A stretch of 64,000 bases of DNA from Gimesia benthica (GTDB taxonomy: Bacteria; Planctomycetota; Planctomycetia; Planctomycetales; Planctomycetaceae): positions 6,212,001-6,276,000 of the forward strand of contig NZ_CP043930.1 in NCBI RefSeq assembly GCF_009720525.1, given 5' to 3'. Position 1 is the first letter of the stretch, and each line of letters starts with the position of its first letter. Position numbers and translations under genes: made by a program. The notes beneath the pieces are model-generated. The model ran no database searches. It saw nothing but the letters and a program-made list of their open reading frames with translations, and was not told the DNA's origin. Positions 9,711-19,940 of the stretch are shown here, piece by piece.

Positions 9711-11834
9711 CTTTCAGGACAGGTGCTGTCGCAGAGCGGATGAGGCGAAATCCGATGGGGGACTGTTTGCCGTAGCGAATCGCGGTGTTGACTGAATATT
9801 CGTAGGTCTGTTTGTTTTGCATTTTCCCGTCGACTTTGGAGGTGACTTTATCGCGGGAAACAATCAGGCCGATAAAATCCGGCTTACGGAATTCGGGATT
9901 CAACGCCAGGGCAACGGCGGAGGTTTTGATCTGTTGTGGTGAGGCTTGAGTCGCGGTCCATTCTGTTCCTCTGGCTAGAAAATTCTGCAGTTCAGGATGT
10001 AAGGGGAGTGAGCGGACAATATGTTCGAACTCGTGAACCGTCATGAGTCGCCCTCCTGCTTCTTCCGCGAAATGAATCGCGAGGTCCTGTCCTTCTGGGT
10101 AATATCGATCTTCGAGAGGGGACTGACGAGGCGGTTTGTTGGGGCTTGTACCTGGTCGGATTTTAATATAATCATGATTTGTGAATGCTGTGGTTGAGAC
10201 ATAGAGGTCCGGGATATCGATCTGATTTCCTTTGACGCGCACCATGCCATCGAGAACGCTCTGAGGGGGAATGATGATCTCCGGCCAGTCGATGGTCTCC
10301 GCATCAATTTTATTCCAGAATCTGTTTTTGGTACTTCCGATGGGAATCTCCGCTCCCCGGGGAGGCACTTTGCGGAAGACTTGTTGAAACCGGGGCGTTC
10401 CTTCGAGTATCGCAACTACGTAGTATTCTCCAGGCGCGAGGCGGAGATCGGTGGGAGTTGTTCCGTCGGCTTCATATTCGATGCTGGAATCGGGTTCTCC
10501 GGAGACCGGGTCCCGGGGATAGACGAGGATGCGTGCTCCCGGTGGTTCGGTCTGGACATTTACCTGCCATTTGCCATCATCATGCATGACGATCATGGCG
10601 GTTGAGCTGCTCAACAAAAGTACGCAGGTTGTCAACAGGGACGCGCTCAATAACCGGTTTCGCTTTGCCCAGCGCCACAGTTTCTCGTGCAGGGAGAGCC
10701 GACGCGCTGTGATGGGTTTTCCTTCGATGAACCGCTGCAGGTCCTCAGCCAGCTCGTCAGCAGTGTCGTAGCGATCGCCTGGGAGTTTACTTAAGGATTT
10801 CAGGCAGATCGTTTCCAGGTCACGGGGGATGCTGGCATTCCATTTGTGTGGGGGAACCGGTTCGGTGTGCAGGATCTGTGAAATCATTTCCTGGCAGGAA
10901 TTCCCCTTAAAAGGAACCCGGTTCGTCAGCAGTTCGTACAAAATGACTCCCAGGGAGTAGATATCAGCACGTCCATCGACAGTAGATGCTTTGCCATCTG
11001 CCTGTTCGGGGCTCATGTAGGCGAAGGTTCCCATGATCGCACCGGTTACGGCGATTGTGGATTCGACATCAGAGCGTTTGGCGAGACCAAAATCGGTGAT
11101 GCGCAGCTGGTCGTCGTCTGTAACCAGGACGTTATTCGGCTTGAGATCCCGGTGGATCACGGACTGCTGGTGCGCGGCATGGAGGGCGATGGCCAGATCG
11201 CGACAGATACTCGCGGCTTTGCTGAAGTCGACCTCGTGGTGTCGGGTCCATTCGCGGAGGGTGGAGCCTTCAACAAATTCCGTTACCAGCACGAGAGTGC
11301 CGTCAATTTCCTCGAAGTCATGGATGGATACAATTCCGGGATGGGAAAGTCGGGCGGCGGAGCGGGCTTCTCGGGAGAAGCGTTTCCGTTCGACAGCCGA
11401 GAGTGACTTTTTTCGAGGTAGCTTGAGGGCGACGGTCCGCTGGAGTTCTTCGTCCCACGCTTTCCAGACCAGCCCGAAGGCACCTCGGCCGACGATTTTT
11501 TCAAGCCGATAGCGGCCGAGCCGACGTACCTGCCGAAATGAATCTGCCAGCTGGGAGGAGAAGTCCTGCAGGATTTCACTGTATTGGGGAAAGCGGGACT
11601 GATAGTCATCCAGGGAGAGCAGGTTCCCATTCATCCTGCGATAGTGGATATCCAGTCGGAGTAATTCGGCGAAGACAATAGACTGGGTCTTACCGGAAGT
11701 CTCTTTGAGGAAACTTTCGATTTCGGGGATTGTCCCTGTTTCCAGGATGATTCGAAGCTGTCACAGATGCGATCAATGGTATAGGCTGCCGCCATGAGAT
11801 CGTCATCTGCAGGATCATAGGGGGTATTATTCAT
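9688..11834 (-). pseudogene. Ser/Thr protein kinase with PEGA and FGE-like C-terminal region, frameshifted near the N-terminus
   Basis: Hanks-type kinase counted from the ATG at 11634: GRGAFG loop (49-54), VALK lysine 71, HRDLKPNN (161-168), DFG (181-183), SPE (208-210). One membrane segment (about 328-350) and a PEGA-like segment follow (QTEPPGARILV, LAPGEYYV). The C-terminal part resembles formylglycine-generating-enzyme-like domains (GTEWTAT... PIGFRLIRS). The usual planctomycete N-terminus (MNNTPYDPADDD... IDRICDSFESSWKQGQSPK) lies in another frame starting at 11834. It joins the kinase frame (PEIESFLKETSGKTQ...) if one C is added to the CCCC run at 11725-11728. The start overlaps the sigma-factor stop by 8 nt, implying translational coupling. 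If the base is really absent, only a shorter product from internal starts such as 11634 is possible. Confidence 0.85.
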
Positions 11835-12417
11835 GACTCCATGCTTTTCGGATCAGCCGTACCTTTCTCGTTACAGTGGCCGGGGAGATTTCCAACAGCT
11901 CACTGATTTCCTCATGCGTGTAACCCTGTATCTTGTAAACCGCAATTTTCTTCAAAACATCATCAGAAAGTTTATTTAAGACGCGCTGATATTCTTCTTC
12001 CAGGATGGCAAAGTATTCGGGGGACTGGTCGGTAGACACGTAAGCCTGGAAGTTTTCAATGGAATTAATCGAGACCGGCAGTTTCCCTTCTGGTGAGGTG
12101 CGTTTCTGGGCCGTTTCCCGGCGGATATGGCTGACTGCTTTTCGTTGGGTCATGGCAATCAGCAGCCACCATAATTCATCCCGGTTCTGGACTGAATCAA
12201 ATCGGCCGCGTTGTGAAGCCGCCCATACACTTTCGAAGACGGAAAGCACGATATCTTCGGCGTCCAGGGTGGCTGTCGGAAAGGTATTGACCCGGGTCTG
12301 TGCATAGCGGATCAGCTTCTCATAAAACTCGTCCCAGATTTCCTGGACGGCGTCCTTCTGATCGTTTCCCAGAGTACTCAGCCAGCTGGAGACCGGGGTG
12401 TCTTCTTCGTAATCCAT
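11827..12417 (-). CDS. ECF-type RNA polymerase sigma factor
   Basis: A 196-residue sigma-70-like regulator. The region-2 core is DAEDIVLSVFESVWAASQRGRF with the following RDELWWLLIAMTQRKAVSHIRRE helix. Region 4 has the helix-turn-helix YTHEEISELLEISPATVTRKVRLIRKAW at the C-terminus. No anti-sigma gene is adjacent. Instead the downstream gene, overlapping by 8 nt, encodes a Ser/Thr kinase. Sigma-kinase coupling is frequent in planctomycetes and fits phosphorylation-linked control of ECF factors, though no biochemical link can be shown from sequence. The product presumably redirects transcription in response to an envelope or metabolic signal. Confidence 0.9.
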   Translation of the reverse strand: MDYEEDTPVSSWLSTLGNDQKDAVQEIWDEFYEKLIRYAQTRVNTFPTATLDAEDIVLSVFESVWAASQRGRFDSVQNRDELWWLLIAMTQRKAVSHIRRETAQKRTSPEGKLPVSINSIENFQAYVSTDQSPEYFAILEEEYQRVLNKLSDDVLKKIAVYKIQGYTHEEISELLEISPATVTRKVRLIRKAWSHE

Positions 12418-12584
12418 GTCGGTTTTCTAAATTGCAGATGGTTTAGAATAACAGGGCCCACTTTAGATGTAAGTCGTCCATGACCGATTCAGTATACCAT
12501 TTTGTTTATGTGTAATCTCCCCAGAACTGAAAGATTCGTCGTTTGCTGAAACCAGTGGGAAATCTATTTCAGAGGCGGAAAAAC

Positions 12585-12842
12585 ATGGCAGGGGAATCTT
12601 GGGAAATTTCTGCAAAGTACGAATTAAGTGATTCGCAAAACTACGATTACGCGGTTTCAGGAATAAGCGATTATCTGACTCCGATTCGCTGGAATCGGTA
12701 TGGAGATCAGTCAGTGACTTTGATCAGCCGAATCGGGCCAAATCGGTTGATCATCCTTAGTCAGGCAGGGATGCCATTTTCGCTGGACGCCTTCGATTCC
12801 AGCGTAGTTTATCGGGTGAAATCGTTGGGGGGCAGTATCTGA
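12585..12842 (+). CDS. Hypothetical protein
   Basis: A possible 85-residue protein from MAGESWEISAKYE. This start is chosen because an AGAGG ribosome site lies at good distance before it; a longer frame starts at 12543. The sequence alternates polar and hydrophobic residues without membrane segments or Cys and could be a small beta-rich domain. It is divergent from the ECF sigma gene with about 165 bases between. No homology is recognised, and coding status is only moderately supported. Confidence 0.45.
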   Translation: MAGESWEISAKYELSDSQNYDYAVSGISDYLTPIRWNRYGDQSVTLISRIGPNRLIILSQAGMPFSLDAFDSSVVYRVKSLGGSI

Positions 12843-12871
12843 TTATGAAAGATGAAACGTAATTAAGCTGA

Positions 12872-13845
12872 TCAGGCAAATGCGTTCAGCTTCTCCATCC
12901 AGCGTTGTACCTGCATGGCATCCGAATAGGTCGCTCCAGCTGGGACCGCTTCTGTGTTTCGCACGACCCGACAGAAACAACGTAGCTCCTCAGCCATCAT
13001 GCCACTGGGGGATTGGCACGCACTTCCAATGCCAGGGGCCAGGCAGCTGCATTGTCCCAGACTGAGATCGGACGTGGATTTGGTTCGATGCGCGCAGACC
13101 AGCCCTCACCAAATACTTCAGTTCTGTCAAAACCGCGTGGCGGCATTCCCGCAGGCGTTAAATAGGAAGCCGCAAACGAGGCCACCGGACCTCCGTTCCA
13201 CTGGAGTTGTGCAACAGCCAGGTCGATATCGCCATTTTCTGTCCGATGAAACTGGGCACTGAAGTGATCCGGCTCTGCACAATCGAGAAGTACCTGTGTT
13301 GAATACAGGTCGTGTACCATTGCAGCCTGTAATGGGTTTTCGCCTGGGAAATCCTGCACGATGCTCGCCGGTCGATGGCGTACACAGTCGATGTAGGAAA
13401 TCGGACCACGTTTGCGGGCTATTTCTCGCAACTCCTGAAATTCGCTGTTGAACAGCAGGATGTGTCCCAGCATCAGGTTACTGGAATCGGGGTGCACCAG
13501 TGGGGCGAGACTTTCCGCTTCTTTGAGTGTCTCTGCAATCGGCTTTTCCAGCAGTACGACTTTCCCATGTTCGAGCAGTTCTCTGGTAACCGCCACGTGA
13601 GACTCTGTCGTGCAGGCGACCACCCAGGCCTCTGCGTCAGACTCTTCAATCGCCTGCGTCAGATTGGTCCACCCTGGTACATCGAGAAGTTCTTTATGCA
13701 GGGCATCAAGACTTTCCTGGCGTCGTGCTACCACCGCTGCCAGCTCAGCCTCTGCCAATCCTGCTAATGTCAATGCATGTAATCGTCCAAAACGCCCCAG
13801 ACCTATGACACCTGTTTTTACGGGTTTAAAACTCTTCGCAGCCAT
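12872..13845 (-). pseudogene. Gfo/Idh/MocA-family oxidoreductase, frameshifted near the C-terminus
   Basis: NAD(P)-dependent sugar or inositol dehydrogenase-like enzyme. The Rossmann motif is VKTGVIGLGRFGRLHALTL, followed by the LLEKPIAETLKEAE active-site Lys block (EKP) and the C-terminal alpha/beta domain. The main frame stops at 12997 after ...ANPPVA. Clear family C-terminal sequence (SGMMAEELRCFCRVVR, then AGATYSDAMQVQRWMEKL) continues in another frame to a stop at 12872-12874. Adding one base to the five-G run at 13007-13011 restores one frame of about 324 residues. If the missing base is real, the last helices are lost. The substrate is unknown and no pathway partners are adjacent. Confidence 0.85.
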
Positions 13846-14138
13846 CGGGGTTCCTTAACTATTCCAGATCGGTTGTCCGCAGTGAGACGCAGGATTTGCA
13901 TAAGCGTTCATCATATCTGAAGTGGAATTTCCCCATCAAGGCATCAGCCAGAGATGATCATCAGAACGGAACCTTTCGGTTGTCGATAGGAATCCGTGAG
14001 CAGAAAATATGAGAAAAAACACCGGACGCTGGACTTGAAGGGGGGGAGCGATGGTACGATAAGAATTGTCTTTTACCTGAATCGGTTTCAGGAGCATCAT
14101 GAACGGGAATTCCCGACCCTAATCAGATTGAGTGACCT

Positions 14139-15266
14139 GTGCAGAAAAATAAATCCCCCCGAATTCTGATCCAGCTGATTCTTCTCCTGCTGCTTGCAGT
14201 GTCTCCCGCATCGGCTGCTGAAAAAACACAATCTCTTCAGCTGACGCTGCCGCCCATGTTTTATGCGGTACCTGGCGTTGAGATGAGTATCTATTTCGAC
14301 AATATCGTTCTGACCGAAACTCCCGAAAAATATCGGTTTGAAGTGGATTGCGAAATCGGCACTGTCGACCAGAATCGCTGGTCCGTGACGCCGACAGAGT
14401 CGAATGTCGGACAATATTCTCTCTCGGTCAAAGTGACAGACGCCGACGGAGCGAACATGGGGACTGCGAATACAGTTCTGCAAGTTTCAAAGTCAGATGC
14501 GGGAGCCAATCGTGACACCTGTCGGTTGTTGATTATCGGCGACAGCCTGACAAACGCGACTACTTACTCCAACGAGATCGCACGATTGCTGTCGACTCCC
14601 GGCAATCCAAAATGGCAAATGCTGGGAACGCACAAACCGAAGTCCGCCGCTGCGGGGGTCGCCCACGAAGGTTACGGCGGTTGGACCTGGCAGAGGTTTG
14701 TTTCACAGTATGAGCCGAAACCCGATGGAACCAATCGCAAACGCAGTAGTCCGTTCGTCTACCTCGGAAAAGATGATAAGCCTGGCCTCGATTTACCGCG
14801 CTACTTCAAAGAAGAGTGTAATGATCAAAAGCCAGATTATGTGATCATTATGCTGGGCATCAACGATTGTTTTTCAGCGAAACAGGATGCCATTGATGAA
14901 AAGATCGACGGCATGTTCACACAGGCTGATATCCTGATCAAAGCCCTGCAGGCAGCTGCGCCGCAGGCGGAAGTGGGAATCTGCCTGACCACGCCGGGGA
15001 ATTCACGGCAGGAAGCGTTTTATGCCAATTATAAAGACCGCTACAGCCGCTGGGGGTGGAAGAAGATTCAACACAGGCTGGTGCAACGTCAAATTGAAAA
15101 ATTCAAGGGCCGCGAAAATGAGAACCTGTTCATCATTCCGACGGAGCTAAACCTCGATATCGTGGATGGCTACCCGGTCAATAATGGGGTGCACCCCAAT
15201 AAAGTCGGTTATCAGCAAATCGGGGCGAGCATTTATGCGTGGTTGAAGTATCGAATGGAAGAGTGA
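14139..15266 (+). CDS. Secreted SGNH/GDSL hydrolase with N-terminal Ig/cadherin-like domain
   Basis: Predicted esterase or deacetylase exported by a signal peptide (about residues 1-26, ending ASAAEK). Residues about 30-120 form a beta-rich domain (FEVDCEIGTVDQ... YSLSVKVTDADG), like the bacterial Ig/cadherin folds found on planctomycete hydrolases. The catalytic domain shows block I IIGDSLTN with Ser136, block III-like MLGINDCF and block V NNGVHPNKVGY. In block V the usual Asp three residues before His is Asn in this reading, a variant seen in some family members. The start is GTG. The protein may act on acetylated polysaccharide. It stands alone between divergent and convergent neighbours. 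Confidence 0.85.
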   Translation: MQKNKSPRILIQLILLLLLAVSPASAAEKTQSLQLTLPPMFYAVPGVEMSIYFDNIVLTETPEKYRFEVDCEIGTVDQNRWSVTPTESNVGQYSLSVKVTDADGANMGTANTVLQVSKSDAGANRDTCRLLIIGDSLTNATTYSNEIARLLSTPGNPKWQMLGTHKPKSAAAGVAHEGYGGWTWQRFVSQYEPKPDGTNRKRSSPFVYLGKDDKPGLDLPRYFKEECNDQKPDYVIIMLGINDCFSAKQDAIDEKIDGMFTQADILIKALQAAAPQAEVGICLTTPGNSRQEAFYANYKDRYSRWGWKKIQHRLVQRQIEKFKGRENENLFIIPTELNLDIVDGYPVNNGVHPNKVGYQQIGASIYAWLKYRMEE

Positions 15267-15361
15267 AGGCATAACCGGTTTGTTAAAAACACGGTTAGCC
15301 CGATTCTGTATCTTCGAATTCAAACCTTGGGTAACAAGTGAAAGCTGAGTTTTGTTTCGGT

Positions 15362-17881
15362 TTAACGCGAGCGAAAGATACGGGAAGTCATGACTTCGAT
15401 CACGATGGTCTCTAAACCGTAGTCTTCGGCTTTGACACGCTTCAAGATATCTTCGATCTCGTACTGGTCGGACCGTTCCATCTGCCTTCCGGTTGAGTAG
15501 GTGAGCAGTTTTTCGATCAGACAGTGGGTAAACTTATCAAGACGGTTTTCGAGCAGTACCTGTTTAAAGCTCTCGAAATCTTTGAATGATTCGCCTGAAG
15601 GCAGTTTACCCGTTGGATCGACTTTTGGACCGCTCCCTTTTCCTCTCGGATGAGGATACTTTTCACGCCAGCGGCCGATCGGATCGAATGATTCCAGTGC
15701 GTGTCCGTGGGGATCGATATTACGATGACAGACATAACACGTCTGATCCTGGCTGTGTTTGAGCAGCCGCTCACGAATGGTCGTGGCTCCGCTGACATCA
15801 GCCTCAATGGCAGGCACTTCATCTGGCGGAGGTGGTGGCGGAGATCCGAGCAGATTTTCAAGGACATACACACCACGTGTGACTGGCGATGTATCAACGC
15901 CGTTAGCGCTGACGGTCAGTACGCCAGCCATGCCCAGCAATCCACCACGGTGTTTCGTACCGGAAAGGCTGACACGCTGAAAACCATCTTTCAGCCGCAT
16001 TTTGTCCTTCTCAGGTAACTGATAGAGATGGGCCAGTTTCTTATCAACGAAGGTATAGTCTGCATCCAGGAATTTCTCGACCGATCCGTTTTCATCCAGC
16101 AGGGAGCGGAAAAACAGACGCGCTTCCTGTTTCATCGATTCAGGCAGGTTCTGAGCATAATATTCCCAGGCGGCTCTGCGTGGTGGAGGCTGGTCGCCCA
16201 TGGCACGCAGATTGAGCCAGCTGTCCAGAAAGCCATTGACGAATTCATCCGAACGGGAATCTTTCAACAGACGTCGAACCTGTTTCTGAAATTCTTCTTT
16301 GTTCTTCAGTTGACCCGAGGCGGCCGCGGCGAACAATTCTGCATCAGGCGGTGCCGTCCAGAGTGCATAGGAAAGACGCGACGCCAGATCATACGGGTGT
16401 AATTCGAGTTCTTCCTCGGGAGTGATCTCACTGAGGTATAAAAACGAGGGTGAGCAGAGTATCAGCTTGACGGTGTCGAGGGCTGCCTGACGTGGGGGGG
16501 CCTGCTCGGAAAGTCGTTTTTCGTAAAGTGTTTTAATTCGTTGTTGATCGGATTCGTTCAGCGGACGCCGATAGGCCTTTTTCGCAAAGCGATACAGTTG
16601 ATCCAGGGCATGGGCTTCCTGGAATCCCTCTTTCCCGAATACGGCGAGTTCTTCTTTACTGCCTCCCGGTTCCGGGAGCGGACCATTGATTTTGATTTCG
16701 CTGATCCTGATGTGAGGTAGCTCTCCTTCGCGAAGCAGAGCACTTCGTCTGACACCTGTCTCAGGATTCTTAAATTCGTCTTTGTAGCGTTTATTGAGCG
16801 TAATGACGGATGCCCGCGACTCGTAAGGTCCGTTTGGAAAAATGAATCGGGGTGTCTGCCCGGCTTCCAGCCAGACGCGAAACTTTAGCCACTCAGGTTT
16901 GTCATCCGGAACTACGGTGCTGGCCAGGATCGGTTCGATGGCCTGGGGGTAATGGATATGCCCTTTCTTCACATCACCCGTCACAACAGCCAGTTGAAAC
17001 GGTTCCGAAAAGTCGATGCGGAAAATCTTGGGATCGTAATGGGTGTCACGGTGCAGCGCCTGGGCTTGAACCTGGATGTCATACAGACCTGAGACCGGTA
17101 CGCCATCCAGAAAATCTTCAATGTGTCCATAGCCACCTTGACGTGTGTCGGTATTGGGCTGCTCGTAGAGACAGAGATACCGATATTTAAACACACTGCG
17201 GTGTGCCCCCGACAATTCTTCGTACTGTTTGAAATTGTCCTTAAAGTGCCAGGACTTCGGTTTCATCTCGGGTTTTCCCAGACGGGCCTCTACCAGCCGG
17301 GAGGCTGACTGGAAATATTGATCCAGCAGAAAGCCGGACGTCACCAGCGACTCGCCGATATTGTCCATGTGCTGGCTGGTCTCTTCTTTCGGAAAGTCCG
17401 CTGTTAATCCCAGCGTGTCGACACGACGGTCAAACAGAGTCGCCAGGGTGTTTTCATATTCCCGATTGGAAAGGCGGCGCATGATTGTACGTGATCCGGT
17501 ACTTTCGAACTGGCTCCGTGCTTCCTGAATGCTGTCGCGTAAGGCACCGATTAAAGCGAGTCGTTCTTCGTCAGTTGGCTGGTCAGATTCTTCAGGCGGC
17601 ATTTTCCGCAGCGTGACCTGATCGATGATGCCATCCGCGGTAATCAGCTGCTGTTCCGATTTCAGCGGCAGGGAAAATGTTTCGAACTCGCGCTCACCAT
17701 CAGCGGTTGCGACGTCATGGCAATCAAGACAGTATTTTTTCAACAGTCGAGTGACGGTCGGGGCATGCTTGTGTTGCGGCTCCGCTGCAGAGCAGGGAAC
17801 CAGCCATGAAAGACAGAATACAAAACCGCAAACGGCGCGAAATACGCTCATGCTGAAAATCTCATTGAACCGCGTATTCAT
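15362..17881 (-). CDS. DUF1587/1592/1588/1585 cytochrome-like planctomycete protein
   Basis: Large exported protein (839 residues) of the PSD-type family. A signal peptide is followed by a haem-c-like CLDCH motif near residue 52, DUF1587 (LSNREYENTLATLFD), DUF1595/1592 (LASRLSYALWTAPPDAELF), DUF1588 (TSPVTRGVYVLENLLG, then a second CYVCHRNIDPHG site) and DUF1585 (KFTHCLIEKLLTYSTGR). The start could be ten codons later (MSVFRAVCGF), which gives a more normal signal peptide. It lies two bases after the DUF1552 stop, so the two genes form an operon. Such pairs are very common in planctomycetes and are presumed to act together in periplasmic redox or polymer degradation. No substrate is established. 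Confidence 0.9.
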   Translation of the reverse strand: MNTRFNEIFSMSVFRAVCGFVFCLSWLVPCSAAEPQHKHAPTVTRLLKKYCLDCHDVATADGEREFETFSLPLKSEQQLITADGIIDQVTLRKMPPEESDQPTDEERLALIGALRDSIQEARSQFESTGSRTIMRRLSNREYENTLATLFDRRVDTLGLTADFPKEETSQHMDNIGESLVTSGFLLDQYFQSASRLVEARLGKPEMKPKSWHFKDNFKQYEELSGAHRSVFKYRYLCLYEQPNTDTRQGGYGHIEDFLDGVPVSGLYDIQVQAQALHRDTHYDPKIFRIDFSEPFQLAVVTGDVKKGHIHYPQAIEPILASTVVPDDKPEWLKFRVWLEAGQTPRFIFPNGPYESRASVITLNKRYKDEFKNPETGVRRSALLREGELPHIRISEIKINGPLPEPGGSKEELAVFGKEGFQEAHALDQLYRFAKKAYRRPLNESDQQRIKTLYEKRLSEQAPPRQAALDTVKLILCSPSFLYLSEITPEEELELHPYDLASRLSYALWTAPPDAELFAAAASGQLKNKEEFQKQVRRLLKDSRSDEFVNGFLDSWLNLRAMGDQPPPRRAAWEYYAQNLPESMKQEARLFFRSLLDENGSVEKFLDADYTFVDKKLAHLYQLPEKDKMRLKDGFQRVSLSGTKHRGGLLGMAGVLTVSANGVDTSPVTRGVYVLENLLGSPPPPPPDEVPAIEADVSGATTIRERLLKHSQDQTCYVCHRNIDPHGHALESFDPIGRWREKYPHPRGKGSGPKVDPTGKLPSGESFKDFESFKQVLLENRLDKFTHCLIEKLLTYSTGRQMERSDQYEIEDILKRVKAEDYGLETIVIEVMTSRIFRSR

Positions 17882-17883
17882 CT

Positions 17884-19167
17884 TCAGGAGAACCTTCCGG
17901 TACTCGTTCCGAATGCTTCCTTCTCCACACCCATTCGCTGAGCGATGTCCAGGAAGAGATTACACAACGGAACCTTGCCCGGGCCTTTCGCGGGTGCTTG
18001 CTTGAATTCACCAGTCCCATACCCGCCTCCTGCCAGAATAATGGGGAGGTCTGAGTTGGTGTGTGAATTGGCATTCCCCATACCGCTGCCAAACAGGACG
18101 GCGGTTGAATCAAGCAGGGTCCGTTCGCCGTCAGAGATCCCAGCCAGACGCGTCAGGAATTTTCCAAACTGTTCTATCTGATAGAGTTCAAGCGTGACCA
18201 GGTCCGCGATGGACTCTTCGTTATTGCCATGATGCGAAAGACCGTGGTAGGACTTATTGATGCCCAGGTGTTGTGGCAAAAAGCTGCCGCCGATTTCCAG
18301 CGTAGCGATCCGGGTGGAATCGGTCTGTAAGGCCAGCGCGATTAACTCGTAGAGCATCGGCAGATCTTCGACGGTATTCTTATCAGCCGGTTTGTCGAAG
18401 GGGGCTTTCGGTTTGGGCTGATCGGACCAGACCTGACGGAGCTTCAAGCGTTTTTCGACATCGCGAATAGAGCTGAAATACTCGTCGAGCTTCGCCTTGT
18501 CTTCGCTGTTAACTCGTTTTGAAAGTGAACGGGCTTCGTCGTGAATCGAATCAAGGATCGAGGCCTGCAGTGAGTTCTCTTTCACTTTTCGAGCCTGAAC
18601 CTGTTTTGAGTCTGCGACAAACAGGCGATCAAATAGCTCGGCAGGCCCTGTGATCGGCGGGACGCGAACGCCCGACTTCGTCCATGAAAGCTGGCAGCCA
18701 CCATGGATGCCACCCTCAGAACCAACCGTGAGTGACGGAAACCGTGTCTGGTTTCCGATTTCATCTGCGATGAATTGATCAATGGTAACGTTCCCGTCGG
18801 TACGGTTCTTGGACTCGTGATGGAGCAGACCTGACAGGAAGGTGTGCACGGCAAAGTGACCGCCGCGAAGTCCATGATCGAGTCCGCGATAGATTGTCAG
18901 CTGATCGCGATTCGCAGCCAGAGGTTTGAGCAGCTTTGTTTCTTCAAAGTCTTTGCCGGTTTTCTCAGGGAAAAAATGTTTCAGTTGAAAACCGAGTAAA
19001 TTACCCACCGCGACGAACCGCTGGGCCCCAGCACCGGCTCCCCGGTCCTCTGTAATCGCTGAGTTCCCGGCGAGGGCACTACTCATCAGAGAAGGCAGCG
19101 CTGGTAAAGCGATAGATCCGGCCATGGAGCGAATCAAGAATCGACGGCGATTGATTTTATTCTTCAT
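17884..19167 (-). CDS. DUF1552 secreted protein
   Basis: A 427-residue DUF1552 protein with a twin-arginine-like leader (KINRRRFLIRSMAGSIALPALPSL). The start MKNKINRRRF at 19167 is chosen over 19215 because it puts the leader at the N-terminus. Family features include QLKHFFPEKTGKDFEETKLLKPLAANRDQLTIYRGLDH, the GGHFAVHTFLSG motif and a C-terminal GSGMGNANSHTNSDLPIILAGGGYGTG block, reminiscent of the alkaline-phosphatase-like DUF1501 fold. It is first in an operon with the DUF1592 gene. Function is unknown; the pair is thought to work in the cell envelope. Confidence 0.9.
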   Translation of the reverse strand: MKNKINRRRFLIRSMAGSIALPALPSLMSSALAGNSAITEDRGAGAGAQRFVAVGNLLGFQLKHFFPEKTGKDFEETKLLKPLAANRDQLTIYRGLDHGLRGGHFAVHTFLSGLLHHESKNRTDGNVTIDQFIADEIGNQTRFPSLTVGSEGGIHGGCQLSWTKSGVRVPPITGPAELFDRLFVADSKQVQARKVKENSLQASILDSIHDEARSLSKRVNSEDKAKLDEYFSSIRDVEKRLKLRQVWSDQPKPKAPFDKPADKNTVEDLPMLYELIALALQTDSTRIATLEIGGSFLPQHLGINKSYHGLSHHGNNEESIADLVTLELYQIEQFGKFLTRLAGISDGERTLLDSTAVLFGSGMGNANSHTNSDLPIILAGGGYGTGEFKQAPAKGPGKVPLCNLFLDIAQRMGVEKEAFGTSTGRFS

Positions 19168-19493
19168 GCTGGGAGTCAATCCAATAGCTAAGGGAGGCAA
19201 TACGAAGGAAGGCATTCAACTCTCTTGAAAGCCGCAAGGTTCGAAACTGGTTTCGAGGAGCAGCTAAGAGCGATTTTCATCACGCAGGGATCAGGGCGAG
19301 GATCCTGAACCTGTCCATTCATTTTACCCGACACAGTGACGTAATGCCATGTGTCTTTGCCACAAGATCCCCATTAATCTGCCCGATCCCGGGGATGGAT
19401 TATGGCTCAGTTTAGGGGGATTACCAGTCAGAGAAAATAGTTAAACAGTGTGGCGACAGGGGATTTCGTTTCTTGCCTTGGTAAGAAATCCCG

Positions 19494-19940
19494 TCAGGAT
19501 TGCACGTTCATCTTCCGTCCGACGGACCAGAATTCATCGATCGATTCGATTGGTTGAGTCTCGTATTCCCCGGGTAACAGGATCACTTTGCGACCAGAGT
19601 GCTGTGAGACAAGCAGGCTGACTTCATCCGGGGAAATCTGATCGGGGGGAATTGAAACCGACTTCAGTTCTACATCCTGGCTATTTGGGTCATCGATACC
19701 ATACTCATACGGAGGCAGATAAATGGTTCCGTTGATGAAATCGACAGCGAACGCGATCACCCCGGGAACAAAGAAAAACAGGAGGCCGATGGAATTCAGA
19801 CCCACGATTTTCCAGTCGAGCGGGCCCGCAGGCTGTCCTCTGCGTTCGGGGTACAGTATGGTCCCACAACCTGTCAGAGAGCCTGTTAGAACGAGATTGA
19901 TTCCAGACAATAGAAAACGGCGTCGAGATGGGCTAAGCAA
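19494..19940 (-). CDS. Small lipoprotein of unknown function
   Basis: A 148-residue protein with an Arg-rich start (SRRRFLLSG) and lipobox LTGSLTGC, predicting lipid attachment at Cys25. One further hydrophobic stretch (GLLFFFVPGVIAFAVDFINGTIYLP) suggests a second membrane contact. The C-terminal half is soluble and acidic. It resembles a recurrent planctomycete lipoprotein type (GCGTILYPERRGQ motif) that I recognise only loosely and whose role is unknown. It is monocistronic as far as can be seen. Confidence 0.7.
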   Translation of the reverse strand: MLSPSRRRFLLSGINLVLTGSLTGCGTILYPERRGQPAGPLDWKIVGLNSIGLLFFFVPGVIAFAVDFINGTIYLPPYEYGIDDPNSQDVELKSVSIPPDQISPDEVSLLVSQHSGRKVILLPGEYETQPIESIDEFWSVGRKMNVQS

